A DNA stretch of 18,799 nt, taken from assembly GCA_030705695.1 (NCBI GenBank), contig JAUZPX010000033.1, positions 1-18,799 of the forward strand. Reading direction: 5' to 3'. Under the pieces are notes generated by a model. That model made no database searches. It saw only the letters and a program-made list of their open reading frames with translations, and was not told the origin of the DNA. The translations under genes and the position numbers were made by a program. Shown here in pieces: positions 1 through 6,761 of this stretch. Source of the stretch: Bacillota bacterium. GTDB taxonomy: Bacteria; Bacillota; Clostridia; Oscillospirales; Acutalibacteraceae. The number at the start of each line of letters is the position of its first letter. Within the stretch, counting starts at the first letter, position 1.

Positions 1-1227
1 CGATGGCACATCCGTACCGTAATAGCAGGGCCATAAAAAAGGAGGTGACGTAATTCTTAAATGCACCTCGGAAGCACCTGCATTTCTAAGCATAGTAACA
101 ATTCGATTAATTGTAGTTCCTCGAACAATTGAATCGTCAAGCAAAACAATTCGTTTTCCGCTTACGCTTGTTGAAAGAGCGTTTAATTTTAAACGCACAC
201 TGTTGCTGCGTTCAGCCTGTGTAGGCTTAATAAACGTTCTACCAATATAATTGTTTTTAACAATTCCCTTTTCATAAGGAATACCAGATTCTTCGCTAAA
301 GCCGATTGCCGCATCAATACCTGATTCAGGTACTCCGATAACTAAATCGGCATCTGCCGGAGAAGTTCTTGCAAGTATTTTTCCCGATTCTTTTCTTGCA
401 CTGTAAACGCTTGTTCCGTCAATAATAGAATCCGAACGGGCAAAATAGATATATTCAAAAATGCAAATACTTGATTTTTCACCACAATGATCACGAATTG
501 AATGAACACCCTTTTCATCGACAACGACAATCTCACCGGGATCAAGATCACGGATAAACGTTGCACCGCAAGCATCCAAAGCAGACGACTCACTTGCAAA
601 AACAATAGAATCGTTATATTTTCCCATGCAAAGAGGGCGAAGTCCATGAGGATCTCTTGCAGCAATAAGCTTTCTCGGGCTCATTACAAGAAGAGAATAT
701 GCACCTTTAATTTGAGAAATCGCACGATTAACTGCTTCTTCAACCGAATGGCAATTAATTCGTTCACGAGCAATAACATAAGCAATAACTTCAGAATCTA
801 TCGTTGTTTGAAAGATAGCGCCCCTATGTTCTAGCTCACGCCTTATTTCATAAGCATTTACCAAATTGCCGTTGTGAGCAACAGCCAATGTACCTTTTAT
901 GTAACGCATAACAAGCGGCTGTGCGTTTTCACGTACACTACCGCCTGCTGTTGAATAACGAACATGACCCACTGACATTTGTCCAGGCAGCGAGTCAAGG
1001 ATTTTATTTGTAAATACCTCAGTTACAAGACCCATGTCTTTGTAATAATCGATAACTCCGCAGTCATTTACTGCAATACCTGCACTTTCCTGACCACGGT
1101 GCTGCAAAGCAAGTAATCCGTTGTATGCAGCATATGCGGGATTAATCGTTCCGTCGCTATATACGCCGAACACGCCGCATTCTTCATGTATTTTATCGCT
1201 TCGGACCGAATCGATAGAGTTTTTCAA
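1..1227 (-). CDS. purF: Amidophosphoribosyltransferase, partial (C-terminus outside window)
   Basis: PurF makes 5-phosphoribosylamine from PRPP and glutamine, the first committed step of purine synthesis. The frame is open for 409 codons from a TTG at 1227, which follows a GAGGTG ribosome binding site; the usual length is about 470-480, so the C-terminal part lies off the left edge. EECGVFGVY near residues 15-23 gives the mature N-terminal nucleophile Cys17 after a 16-residue propeptide. LAVAHNGNLVNAYEIR belongs to the glutaminase domain, and VLLDDSIVRGTT at 361-372 is the PRPP-binding loop. Cys255 before FEYIYFAR and Cys401 in WPCYYG match two ligands of the Bacillus-type 4Fe-4S cluster; the other two would lie past the edge. 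The frame has no internal stop. It is the second gene of the operon begun by purC, 78 nt away. Identification is very secure. Confidence 0.97.
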   Translation of the reverse strand, partial: MKNSIDSVRSDKIHEECGVFGVYSDGTINPAYAAYNGLLALQHRGQESAGIAVNDCGVIDYYKDMGLVTEVFTNKILDSLPGQMSVGHVRYSTAGGSVRENAQPLVMRYIKGTLAVAHNGNLVNAYEIRRELEHRGAIFQTTIDSEVIAYVIARERINCHSVEEAVNRAISQIKGAYSLLVMSPRKLIAARDPHGLRPLCMGKYNDSIVFASESSALDACGATFIRDLDPGEIVVVDEKGVHSIRDHCGEKSSICIFEYIYFARSDSIIDGTSVYSARKESGKILARTSPADADLVIGVPESGIDAAIGFSEESGIPYEKGIVKNNYIGRTFIKPTQAERSNSVRLKLNALSTSVSGKRIVLLDDSIVRGTTINRIVTMLRNAGASEVHLRITSPPFLWPCYYGTDVPS

Positions 1228-1233
1228 GTTTTA

Positions 1234-1239
1234 CACCTC
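1234..1239 (-). promoter_or_regulatory. Ribosome binding site that fixes the TTG start of purF
   Basis: GAGGTG on the minus strand lies 6 nt before TTG at 1225-1227. No ATG sits in frame between this site and the catalytic Cys17, so TTG is the start that gives a normal short propeptide. Confidence 0.8.
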
Positions 1240-1263
1240 AAAAAAATTCATTTCACACATCAT

Positions 1264-1286
1264 GCAGAAGTATTTTAAACTTCCGC
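1264..1286 (-). other. Intercistronic hairpin between purC and purF
   Basis: On the minus strand GCGGAAGT and ACTTCTGC pair over 8 bp (one G-U pair) around a 7-nt loop in the 78-nt gap between purC and purF. No T-tract follows, so it does not look like a terminator. It could stabilise or serve as a processing point in the purC-purF message, or be chance. The rest of the gap shows an AT-rich stretch with TATAAT near 1295 but no matching -35. Confidence 0.4.
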
Positions 1287-1305
1287 ACAAATTATAATAT
1301 CAGTA

Positions 1306-2013
1306 TTAATTCAGCCCTATACGCTTCATCATTTCTGCATAGGCTTCTTCAACGCCGCCCATATCACGACGGAAACGGTCTTTATCAAGCTTCTCTTGTG
1401 TATGCACGTCCCAAAAACGGCATGTATCAGGTGAAATTTCATCAGCCAATACGATTTCTCCGTGGAAACGACCAAATTCAAGTTTGAAATCAATTAAATC
1501 AATATTGATACTCTTAAAGAATTCAAGCATAAGTTGGTTGACTTTAAGTGCCATTTGAGCAATTGTCTCAATTTCTTCTTTTGTAGCAAGCTCAGCTGCC
1601 AAAATATGATAATCATTTACGATCGGATCGCCAAGATCATCATCTTTATAGCAAAATTCAAGAACAGTTGTTTTCATAGGTGTGCCTTCAGGTAATCCCA
1701 AACGCTTGGAAAGGCTTCCGGCAGCTTTATTTCTTACGATAACCTCTAAAGGAACGATTTTAACTTTTTTAACTAATGTCTCACGGTCGTTTAATTCTCT
1801 TAAAAAATTTGTTTTTATGCCATTCTCTTCAAGAAGTTTAAACATAAAGTTCGACATTCTATTGTTAACAACGCCTTTTCCTACGATAGTTCCTTTTTTC
1901 TCGCCGTTGAAAGCAGTAGCATCATCCTTATAAGAAACGATGCAATAATCATTATCATCGGTTGCAAAAACCTTTTTTGCTTTGCCTTCATACATTTGAG
2001 CTGCTTTTTCCAT
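1306..2013 (-). CDS. purC: Phosphoribosylaminoimidazole-succinocarboxamide synthase
   Basis: SAICAR synthetase joins aspartate to CAIR using ATP in de novo purine synthesis, in the cytosol. The 235 residues match the usual bacterial length. Family motifs are in order: YEGKAKKVF near the N-terminus (nucleotide-binding strand), NRMSNFMFKLLEENGIKTNF, VKIVPLEVIVRNKAAGS, then LIDFKLEFGR and LADEISPDTCRFWD, which carry metal and substrate residues. The ATG at 2011-2013 has an AGGAGGA site 7 nt upstream. It is the first gene of a purC-purF operon, with a good sigma-A-type promoter 47 nt before the start codon. The leader is too short for a purine riboswitch and no PurR box was recognised, so the mode of regulation is unknown. 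Identification is very secure. Confidence 0.98.
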   Translation of the reverse strand: MEKAAQMYEGKAKKVFATDDNDYCIVSYKDDATAFNGEKKGTIVGKGVVNNRMSNFMFKLLEENGIKTNFLRELNDRETLVKKVKIVPLEVIVRNKAAGSLSKRLGLPEGTPMKTTVLEFCYKDDDLGDPIVNDYHILAAELATKEEIETIAQMALKVNQLMLEFFKSINIDLIDFKLEFGRFHGEIVLADEISPDTCRFWDVHTQEKLDKDRFRRDMGGVEEAYAEMMKRIGLN

Positions 2014-2059
2014 TTGCTTGTCCTCCTAAAAATATATCAGCTAATTAAAATACTACTAT

Positions 2060-2088
2060 ATTATAATATAATCGACTCATATACGCAA
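2060..2088 (-). promoter_or_regulatory. Sigma-A-type promoter of the purC-purF operon
   Basis: Reading the minus strand, TTGCGT (2083-2088) and TATAAT (2060-2065) are separated by exactly 17 nt. The -10 box is a perfect consensus and the -35 matches 4 of 6. It lies in the 127-nt gap upstream of purC, so transcripts would have a leader of about 40 nt. Confidence 0.75.
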
Positions 2089-2140
2089 GAAAAAAGGCTT
2101 TACTTTTTAAAAATTATACGAAATACACCAATGTTTTTAA

Positions 2141-2881
2141 TTAGTCGTCAAATTTTTCTTTTATTGGTATAATTCCGCCGATATCATAAAGCGGTTCATT
2201 CGTTAAACTGTATAGATCTACATGATAATTTTGCGCAAAAGATTTCATCAATTCATAATCAGGATGACTTTCGACCTTTCCTGCAAATGCAAGAGTATTT
2301 TTGTCGATTTTTCCGCACGTTCCGCCAATAAATCCATAGTTTACTCCGGGTAGTTCTATAAATCCAGGACGAATTTTCAAAACATCAAGCCCTTTCTTGC
2401 TTGCTGCAAGAAAAATTGAATCGTCTGCAGTTATCAAAGCATTTTCAGACACAACAGCAGCCGAGCATTTTGTATATCCCTGATTCACATGAACAACTTC
2501 CATATTTTTTTGTTCTGCTATTTCGATCACAGTTTTATTAATATATTTTTTATGGCAAAATATGTATTGTCCGATTATCAATGCATTTAATAAAATATTA
2601 TTCGGATATTTCCCAACTGGACTAAAATATGTTCTATGTGGAATGAGAAAATCGTAATTTTTAACATCAGTAAAAGTAATAAATAATGAATCTCCAAAAT
2701 GAAGAAGCTGCAAATCTGCATGAAATTTTTCAAATTCATGCAGATTTTTTAATTCTTCAGTTGGTATTATTTTCATGCCAAATTGAGATAATCCATTACA
2801 AATTGTATTATTGTTTGAAGATAATACAGCTATGCTTACATTACTTTCAGGCAAATTAGGATGTTCAACAAATTTTTCCAA
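2141..2881 (-). CDS. DUF6873-like protein of unknown function (possible GME fold)
   Basis: A soluble protein with no signal peptide or membrane segment. I recognise it, from memory only, as resembling a clostridial family of unknown function (DUF6873) assigned to the guanidino-group-modifying enzyme fold. Counting from the chosen start (246 residues), characteristic spots are HADLQ at 54-58, GYTKCS around Cys139, ITADDS at 150-155, PGFIELPG, GFIGGTCG at 183-190 and LYDIGGIIPI near the C-terminus. A reaction cannot be named. TTG at 2881 is preferred because AGAGGG lies 5 nt upstream and it leaves the preceding permease gene intact; ATG at 2917 (or TTG at 2920) would overlap that gene and has no clear ribosome binding site. 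It is the last gene of the exporter operon, 16 nt after the permease stop codon. Confidence 0.7.
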   Translation of the reverse strand: MEKFVEHPNLPESNVSIAVLSSNNNTICNGLSQFGMKIIPTEELKNLHEFEKFHADLQLLHFGDSLFITFTDVKNYDFLIPHRTYFSPVGKYPNNILLNALIIGQYIFCHKKYINKTVIEIAEQKNMEVVHVNQGYTKCSAAVVSENALITADDSIFLAASKKGLDVLKIRPGFIELPGVNYGFIGGTCGKIDKNTLAFAGKVESHPDYELMKSFAQNYHVDLYSLTNEPLYDIGGIIPIKEKFDD

Positions 2882-2886
2882 ATTAA

Positions 2887-2892
2887 CCCTCT
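2887..2892 (-). promoter_or_regulatory. Ribosome binding site supporting the TTG start of the DUF6873-like gene
   Basis: AGAGGG on the minus strand lies 5 nt before TTG at 2879-2881 and just after the stop codon of the permease gene. The upstream ATG at 2915-2917 has no comparable site. Confidence 0.55.
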
Positions 2893-2897
2893 TTTCA

Positions 2898-4088
2898 CTA
2901 TTCACTCCGAAGTGCATCAACCGGCTTTAAATTTGCAGCCTTAAAAGCAGGATATACTCCAAATATTAGGCCTGTAGCCATAGACATAATCGATACATAT
3001 ATCATAATATCATATCTCATACTAAATGCAATATGAAAAAAGCTTGCACCAATCCATGAAATTAAAGTACCAAAAACTATACCGATGATACAGCCAATAA
3101 GCGAAATAAACGCGGCTTCCAATAAAAACTCAGTTAAAATTGCAGATTTCTTTGCTCCAATTGATTTTTTTATTCCAATTTCTCTTGTACGCTCATTTAC
3201 AGACACAAGCATGACAGTCATAATGCTTAATCCAGCAACAAGTAATGAAATTGTACTGACAGCAGAAAGTATCATAGTAACAATGTTAAGCAAATTTGCC
3301 AATAAATCCTTTTGTTTTGCTAAATTTGTTGCATCGTAACCATCGGTAGTATTTGCATTTTGATTCAATACTGTTTTAATTGTTTTTTCAACTTGATCAG
3401 TATTGCTGACTCCATCGGTGCGAACTATTATTTGTTGGTAATTTGAAGAACCGATTGCCTCCTGAATCGTAGTATAAGGAGCATAAATAAAATTCGGAAT
3501 ATAATTCCCCATAACATTTTGTAAAAGTCCGCTTCCCGTTTTTAAAACGCCTATAACCTCATATTGATCATTAAGTTGATCTGACGAAATCGATATTTTC
3601 TTTCCGACAATATTATCTCTATGGTATACGTTTCTTGCAAATTCCTGATCCACCATACAGACTTTTGAAGATAAATTAACATCCATATCGTTTATAAAAC
3701 GTCCGTATAATAAATTAAGAGAAACAATTGATTTTGCGGAAGAATCAACACCCCATACAATAGAATCTGAGCTTATTCCCCGATAGTCAACTTTTGAATT
3801 TATAACCATAAGAGGCATGGCTTTTTTAACGCCTTTAACAGAACGTACTATACCAAGTTCATCGGCAGAAAGTTCAGGAGTATTATACCCGTTTGCATTA
3901 GTGCTGATATCAATACCGCCCATTCCAAGTCCGTCAAGTTCATTACAGACTGCAGCAGTTCCGCAATTACTGATATTGCTAATAATAATAACCGATGTAA
4001 CTCCGATCATAATACCCATCATAGTTAACAAGGTTCTGCCCCGTTTTCTGCCAACGCTGCGTATAGCACAACGAAAACTGTCAATCAT
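2898..4088 (-). CDS. ABC transporter permease, MacB/YknZ type (FtsX family)
   Basis: Integral membrane subunit of a MacAB/YknXYZ-like exporter, a group that moves peptides, toxins or antibiotics out of the cell by a mechanotransmission mechanism. The 396 residues show the standard layout: a first membrane segment at about 18-40, an extracellular MacB-type core at about 41-260, then three membrane segments at about 265-297, 318-345 and 358-382. The cytoplasmic loop between segments 2 and 3 carries NERTREIGIKKSIGA, an FtsX-family hallmark, and the end reads KAANLKPVDALRSE. The ATG overlaps the stop of the membrane-fusion gene as ATGA, indicating translational coupling. The protein has no ATPase domain and no ATPase gene is nearby, so its partner must be encoded elsewhere. 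The substrate is unknown. Confidence 0.92.
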   Translation of the reverse strand: MIDSFRCAIRSVGRKRGRTLLTMMGIMIGVTSVIIISNISNCGTAAVCNELDGLGMGGIDISTNANGYNTPELSADELGIVRSVKGVKKAMPLMVINSKVDYRGISSDSIVWGVDSSAKSIVSLNLLYGRFINDMDVNLSSKVCMVDQEFARNVYHRDNIVGKKISISSDQLNDQYEVIGVLKTGSGLLQNVMGNYIPNFIYAPYTTIQEAIGSSNYQQIIVRTDGVSNTDQVEKTIKTVLNQNANTTDGYDATNLAKQKDLLANLLNIVTMILSAVSTISLLVAGLSIMTVMLVSVNERTREIGIKKSIGAKKSAILTEFLLEAAFISLIGCIIGIVFGTLISWIGASFFHIAFSMRYDIMIYVSIMSMATGLIFGVYPAFKAANLKPVDALRSE

Positions 4089-5095
4089 CGGCTCACCACG
4101 CTATCTGTCACTTTGACTGTTTCATCATTATTTACTTTGTCAACCTCGGAAATAATTGAATCATTTTTGGTTATTCCCGATATAACCTGAAATCCGCTGT
4201 CGCATTCAATACCTGTTTTTATCATCTTTTTTGACGCTGTTCCGTTATTGTAAACATATACAAATTCATTGCCGTCATCATCTGCATCAACACAATCATA
4301 CGGAACAAGCAATGCGTTTTTAATTTTACTTGTAGTTACAACACATTTTGTATTAAACCCTGATTTTATATCTGAGCCTGGATTTTTTATACTGACAACA
4401 ACTTCAACGATAGTATCTTTTCCAAGCGTTGTTGTGGTTTGCTTTGCAACATTTCCGATTTGCATAACATTGCCATGATATATGTGAAGCAACCCAGCTC
4501 CGCTAATTTCAACACTCTGCCCCACTTTAATTTCGGCAATTTTAGACTCGCTTACTGACATTCGAACTTGAAGTTGAGCATTACTGCTAATTGATAAAAG
4601 CAAACTACCTTTTGCAACAATATCATTTACACTTACATGAATATTGCTAATAACTCCGCTAATTGGAGCATAAACAGTAACTATTGTTCCTTGTGGAATT
4701 GCGTTTACACTTTGCAGTGAACTTGTATTATAATTTTTCAACACGCTGTAATCACGATTTTTGATTGCATTATACAAATCTTGTTGGCTAAGATTTGTTG
4801 TCTGATTATGTTGAGATGTGTTGTATTCTGTCAAAATAACAATAGCTTGTCCCTTGCTTACTTTTTCTCCCTCTCTTACAAGAATTTCGCTTACCTGCAT
4901 ATTACCTGTTGCTCTGATATTGTAAGCATTTCCGAATTCTACTTTGCCGTTGCTGGTCACAGTATTATCAATTTCGGAGGAAGTAATTTTAGTAAGAGTA
5001 ATCGTTGGAATCGAACTTTTTACAGTTGAACCGATAAAAACTATAATTCCAAGAAAAGCTATTAATGTAACGCCCAAAATAATGTATTTTTTCAT
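4085..5095 (-). CDS. Membrane-fusion (HlyD/MacA/YknX-like) exporter subunit
   Basis: Adaptor protein of a MacAB/YknXYZ-type exporter, anchored in the membrane by one N-terminal segment (about residues 3-25) with the rest outside the cell. Two half-motifs of the barrel-sandwich (lipoyl-like) domain are visible: VSEILVREGEKVSKGQAIVIL and TVYAPISGVISNIHV with VNDIVAKGSLL. They are separated by only about 50 residues, so the helical hairpin seen in many adaptors is short. A beta-barrel domain follows. ATG at 5095 (336 residues) is chosen over ATG at 5101 because GGAGGG directly abuts the upstream ATG but is ideally placed, 6 nt, before the downstream one. It is first in an operon with the permease and the DUF6873-like gene and is divergent from the four-cysteine gene. 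The family call is secure; the substrate is unknown. Confidence 0.9.
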   Translation of the reverse strand: MKKYIILGVTLIAFLGIIVFIGSTVKSSIPTITLTKITSSEIDNTVTSNGKVEFGNAYNIRATGNMQVSEILVREGEKVSKGQAIVILTEYNTSQHNQTTNLSQQDLYNAIKNRDYSVLKNYNTSSLQSVNAIPQGTIVTVYAPISGVISNIHVSVNDIVAKGSLLLSISSNAQLQVRMSVSESKIAEIKVGQSVEISGAGLLHIYHGNVMQIGNVAKQTTTTLGKDTIVEVVVSIKNPGSDIKSGFNTKCVVTTSKIKNALLVPYDCVDADDDGNEFVYVYNNGTASKKMIKTGIECDSGFQVISGITKNDSIISEVDKVNNDETVKVTDSVVSR

Positions 5096-5101
5096 TGTCA
5101 T

Positions 5102-5107
5102 CCCTCC
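5102..5107 (-). promoter_or_regulatory. Ribosome binding site deciding the start of the membrane-fusion gene
   Basis: GGAGGG lies 6 nt before ATG at 5093-5095 and 0 nt before the in-frame ATG at 5099-5101, which favours the downstream start. Confidence 0.75.
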
Positions 5108-5135
5108 GTCTGAAATCTATTATTTGTCCAGACAG
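5106..5135 (-). other. Possible leader hairpin and small palindrome upstream of the exporter operon
   Basis: On the minus strand CTGTCTG (5129-5135) can pair with CAGACGG (5106-5112) over 7 bp with one U-G pair. The 3' arm covers the first two bases of the ribosome binding site. The 5' side also contains the palindrome TGTCTGGACA (5125-5134), which could be an operator half-site pair. A 17-nt AT-rich palindrome follows at 5151-5167. I found no convincing -35/-10 pair for either direction in this 128-nt divergent gap. Confidence 0.3.
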
Positions 5136-5223
5136 AAGTTTTTATGACATATAAATAATTTATTTATTCTGAATAATTTTTGGCAGCTTTAAAAATACTA
5201 AATAAGATGAGGGGGGAATTAAC

Positions 5224-5418
5224 ATGACGATTATAACATGCGATTACGACTGCATTTATCAAGAGGACGGATATTGCAAATTGGAAAAACCTTCCGTAGT
5301 AACAAATCACTCTGACAATGAGTGTGTCCACTATGTCAGAGTAATTGATAAGAATCGTAATAAATCAGACTTTACTGATCGAGTTGAAGGCATCACGAAT
5401 GCTTTTAGCACCGATTAA
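5224..5418 (+). CDS. Small four-cysteine protein of unknown function
   Basis: A 64-residue soluble protein and the only plus-strand gene in the window. Cysteines at 6, 10, 18 and 34, in the arrangement TCDYDCIYQEDGYCKLEK then NECVHY, suggest a small metal-binding (zinc or FeS) fold; this resembles short clostridial proteins with a C-x3-C-x7-C-x15-C pattern, some of which carry an unreliable 'hydroxymyristoyl-ACP dehydratase' label in databases. It has no signal peptide or membrane segment. The ATG follows a GAGGGGGG ribosome binding site at 5209-5216, 7 nt upstream, which strongly supports translation. Its last 54 nt overlap the 3' end of radA in convergent orientation. No function is assigned. 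Confidence 0.75.
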   Translation: MTIITCDYDCIYQEDGYCKLEKPSVVTNHSDNECVHYVRVIDKNRNKSDFTDRVEGITNAFSTD

Positions 5419-6738
5419 TTCAATGTCATGCTGTTTCCGCTTTAAACTTTTTAAATTATAGTAAGGAATTATACAGCGTTTAAATCCAAGCCTTGCGGCT
5501 TCGTTAATTCGATCTTCAATTCTAGAAACAGAACGAATTTCGCCTGCAAGTCCAATTTCGCCGAAAGCCAATGTATCTTCAGGAATCGGAACATCTTTCA
5601 AACTGCTTACAAGAGACATAGCAACTGCAAGATCAACGGCAGGCTCGTCCAAACGCAGGCCGCCGACAACGTTGATATATGTATCGGCATTCGAGAAAAA
5701 ATATCCTGCACGTTTTTCTAAAATTGCCAAAAGTAAAGACATTCTGTTGTAATCAAAGCCTGTTGCCATTCTTCTTGGGTTTCCGAATCCGGATATCGTC
5801 GCAAGCCCTTGAATCTCGGCAAGAATTGGCCGCATACCCTCCATCGTACAAACAACGCAAGTACCAGAAACATTTTTTGGACGCTCAGACAAAAGCATTA
5901 AAGAAGGATTTTCCACCTCATTAAGCCCGTTGTCCCCCATTTCAAATATTCCTATTTCATTAGTTGAGCCATATCTGTTTTTAACAGCCCTTAAAATTCT
6001 GTAAGAAAGCCGTTTATCTCCCTCAAAATATAGAACTGCATCTACAATATGCTCAAGTACCTTTGGTCCTGCAATAGCTCCGTCTTTATTTACGTGCCCT
6101 ACAATAATCACAGGGATTTCTAAGTTTTTTGCCGTTCTCATTAATAAATTTGTGCATTCTCTTACTTGGGTAACACTGCCTGATGACGATGATATCTCGT
6201 TGAAATTCATAGTTTGAATTGAATCAATCATAACTAAATCAGGTTGCTCACTTCGAATTGCTTCACAAACTATTTCAATATCGGTTTCAGTCATGATAAA
6301 AAGATTATCGCTTTGTATATTTAGCCTGCTTGCACGAAGTTTTAGCTGCCTGCTTGATTCTTCACCCGATACATAAAGAATTTTAAGCTGTTTTCCTAAA
6401 TGCTCGCATATTTGAAGTAAGATAGTTGATTTTCCTATTCCAGGGTCGCCGCCAAGCAAAACAAGAGAACCTTTTACAATACCGCCTCCAAGCACTCTGT
6501 CAAGCTCTCCTAATTGAGTTTTATAACGCTGCTCATCCTGCATTGAAATATCACGGATATTTAACGGACGAGAGAAATTTTGTAATGCAGGGCTTCTTGA
6601 AGCAGACGGTTTTGATATTTGCACTATTTCCTCATGCAGCGTGTTCCATTCACCGCAACCTGGACATTTGCCATACCATTTTACAGACTCATAGCCGCAT
6701 TCCGAACAAATATGTATACTTTTACTTTTTGCAGCCAA
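5365..6738 (-). CDS. radA: DNA repair protein RadA
   Basis: RadA (Sms) is a RecA-like ATPase and branch-migration helicase that assists homologous recombination and repair of stalled forks. With the TTG start at 6738 it has 457 residues, the family norm, and begins AAKSKSIHICSECG as relatives do. In order: a zinc finger with Cys11, Cys14, Cys25 and Cys28; Walker A GDPGIGKS at 97-104; Walker B LVMIDSIQTM; the RadA-specific KNRYGSTNEIG; and a C-terminal Lon-protease-like domain including LRLDEPAVDLAVAMSLVSS and FGEIGLAGEIR, which lacks the Lon catalytic Ser-Lys pair. An upstream extension to 6795 would run into cwlD and adds nothing family-like. It lies 23 nt after cwlD and probably shares its transcript. 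Its 3' end overlaps the small four-cysteine gene on the other strand. Confidence 0.97.
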   Translation of the reverse strand: MAAKSKSIHICSECGYESVKWYGKCPGCGEWNTLHEEIVQISKPSASRSPALQNFSRPLNIRDISMQDEQRYKTQLGELDRVLGGGIVKGSLVLLGGDPGIGKSTILLQICEHLGKQLKILYVSGEESSRQLKLRASRLNIQSDNLFIMTETDIEIVCEAIRSEQPDLVMIDSIQTMNFNEISSSSGSVTQVRECTNLLMRTAKNLEIPVIIVGHVNKDGAIAGPKVLEHIVDAVLYFEGDKRLSYRILRAVKNRYGSTNEIGIFEMGDNGLNEVENPSLMLLSERPKNVSGTCVVCTMEGMRPILAEIQGLATISGFGNPRRMATGFDYNRMSLLLAILEKRAGYFFSNADTYINVVGGLRLDEPAVDLAVAMSLVSSLKDVPIPEDTLAFGEIGLAGEIRSVSRIEDRINEAARLGFKRCIIPYYNLKSLKRKQHDIELIGAKSIRDAFNSISKV

Positions 6739-6744
6739 TTTTAT

Positions 6745-6750
6745 CACCCT
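6745..6750 (-). promoter_or_regulatory. Ribosome binding site fixing the TTG start of radA
   Basis: AGGGTG on the minus strand lies 6 nt before TTG at 6736-6738, just downstream of the cwlD stop codon at 6762. This site and the conserved RadA N-terminus favour TTG over the longer frame. Confidence 0.8.
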
Positions 6751-6761
6751 ATCTTTTAAAC

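Noticed and set aside
342..834. Open frames on both strands within 342-834
   Set aside because: They are shadows of purF, whose own frame is unbroken from 1227 to the left edge with conserved motifs throughout this stretch.
2088..2110. Possible terminator after the DUF6873-like gene
   Set aside because: The only pairing is AAAAAG with CTTTTT, an A-T stem too weak to call a terminator, and it lies next to the purC promoter.
2014..2140. Purine riboswitch upstream of purC
   Set aside because: The predicted leader is only about 40 nt and has none of the conserved junction sequence or paired loops of a purine riboswitch.
5140..5210. Promoter for the four-cysteine gene (TTGGCA with TAAGAT at 17 nt)
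   Set aside because: The -10 candidate lies only a few bases before the ribosome binding site, so the transcript would start inside it; no better pair was found.
5365..6738. A second Lon-type protease encoded beside lon (from the C-terminal domain of RadA)
   Set aside because: The domain is the normal Lon-like fold of RadA; the Ser-Lys catalytic pair present in Lon is absent.
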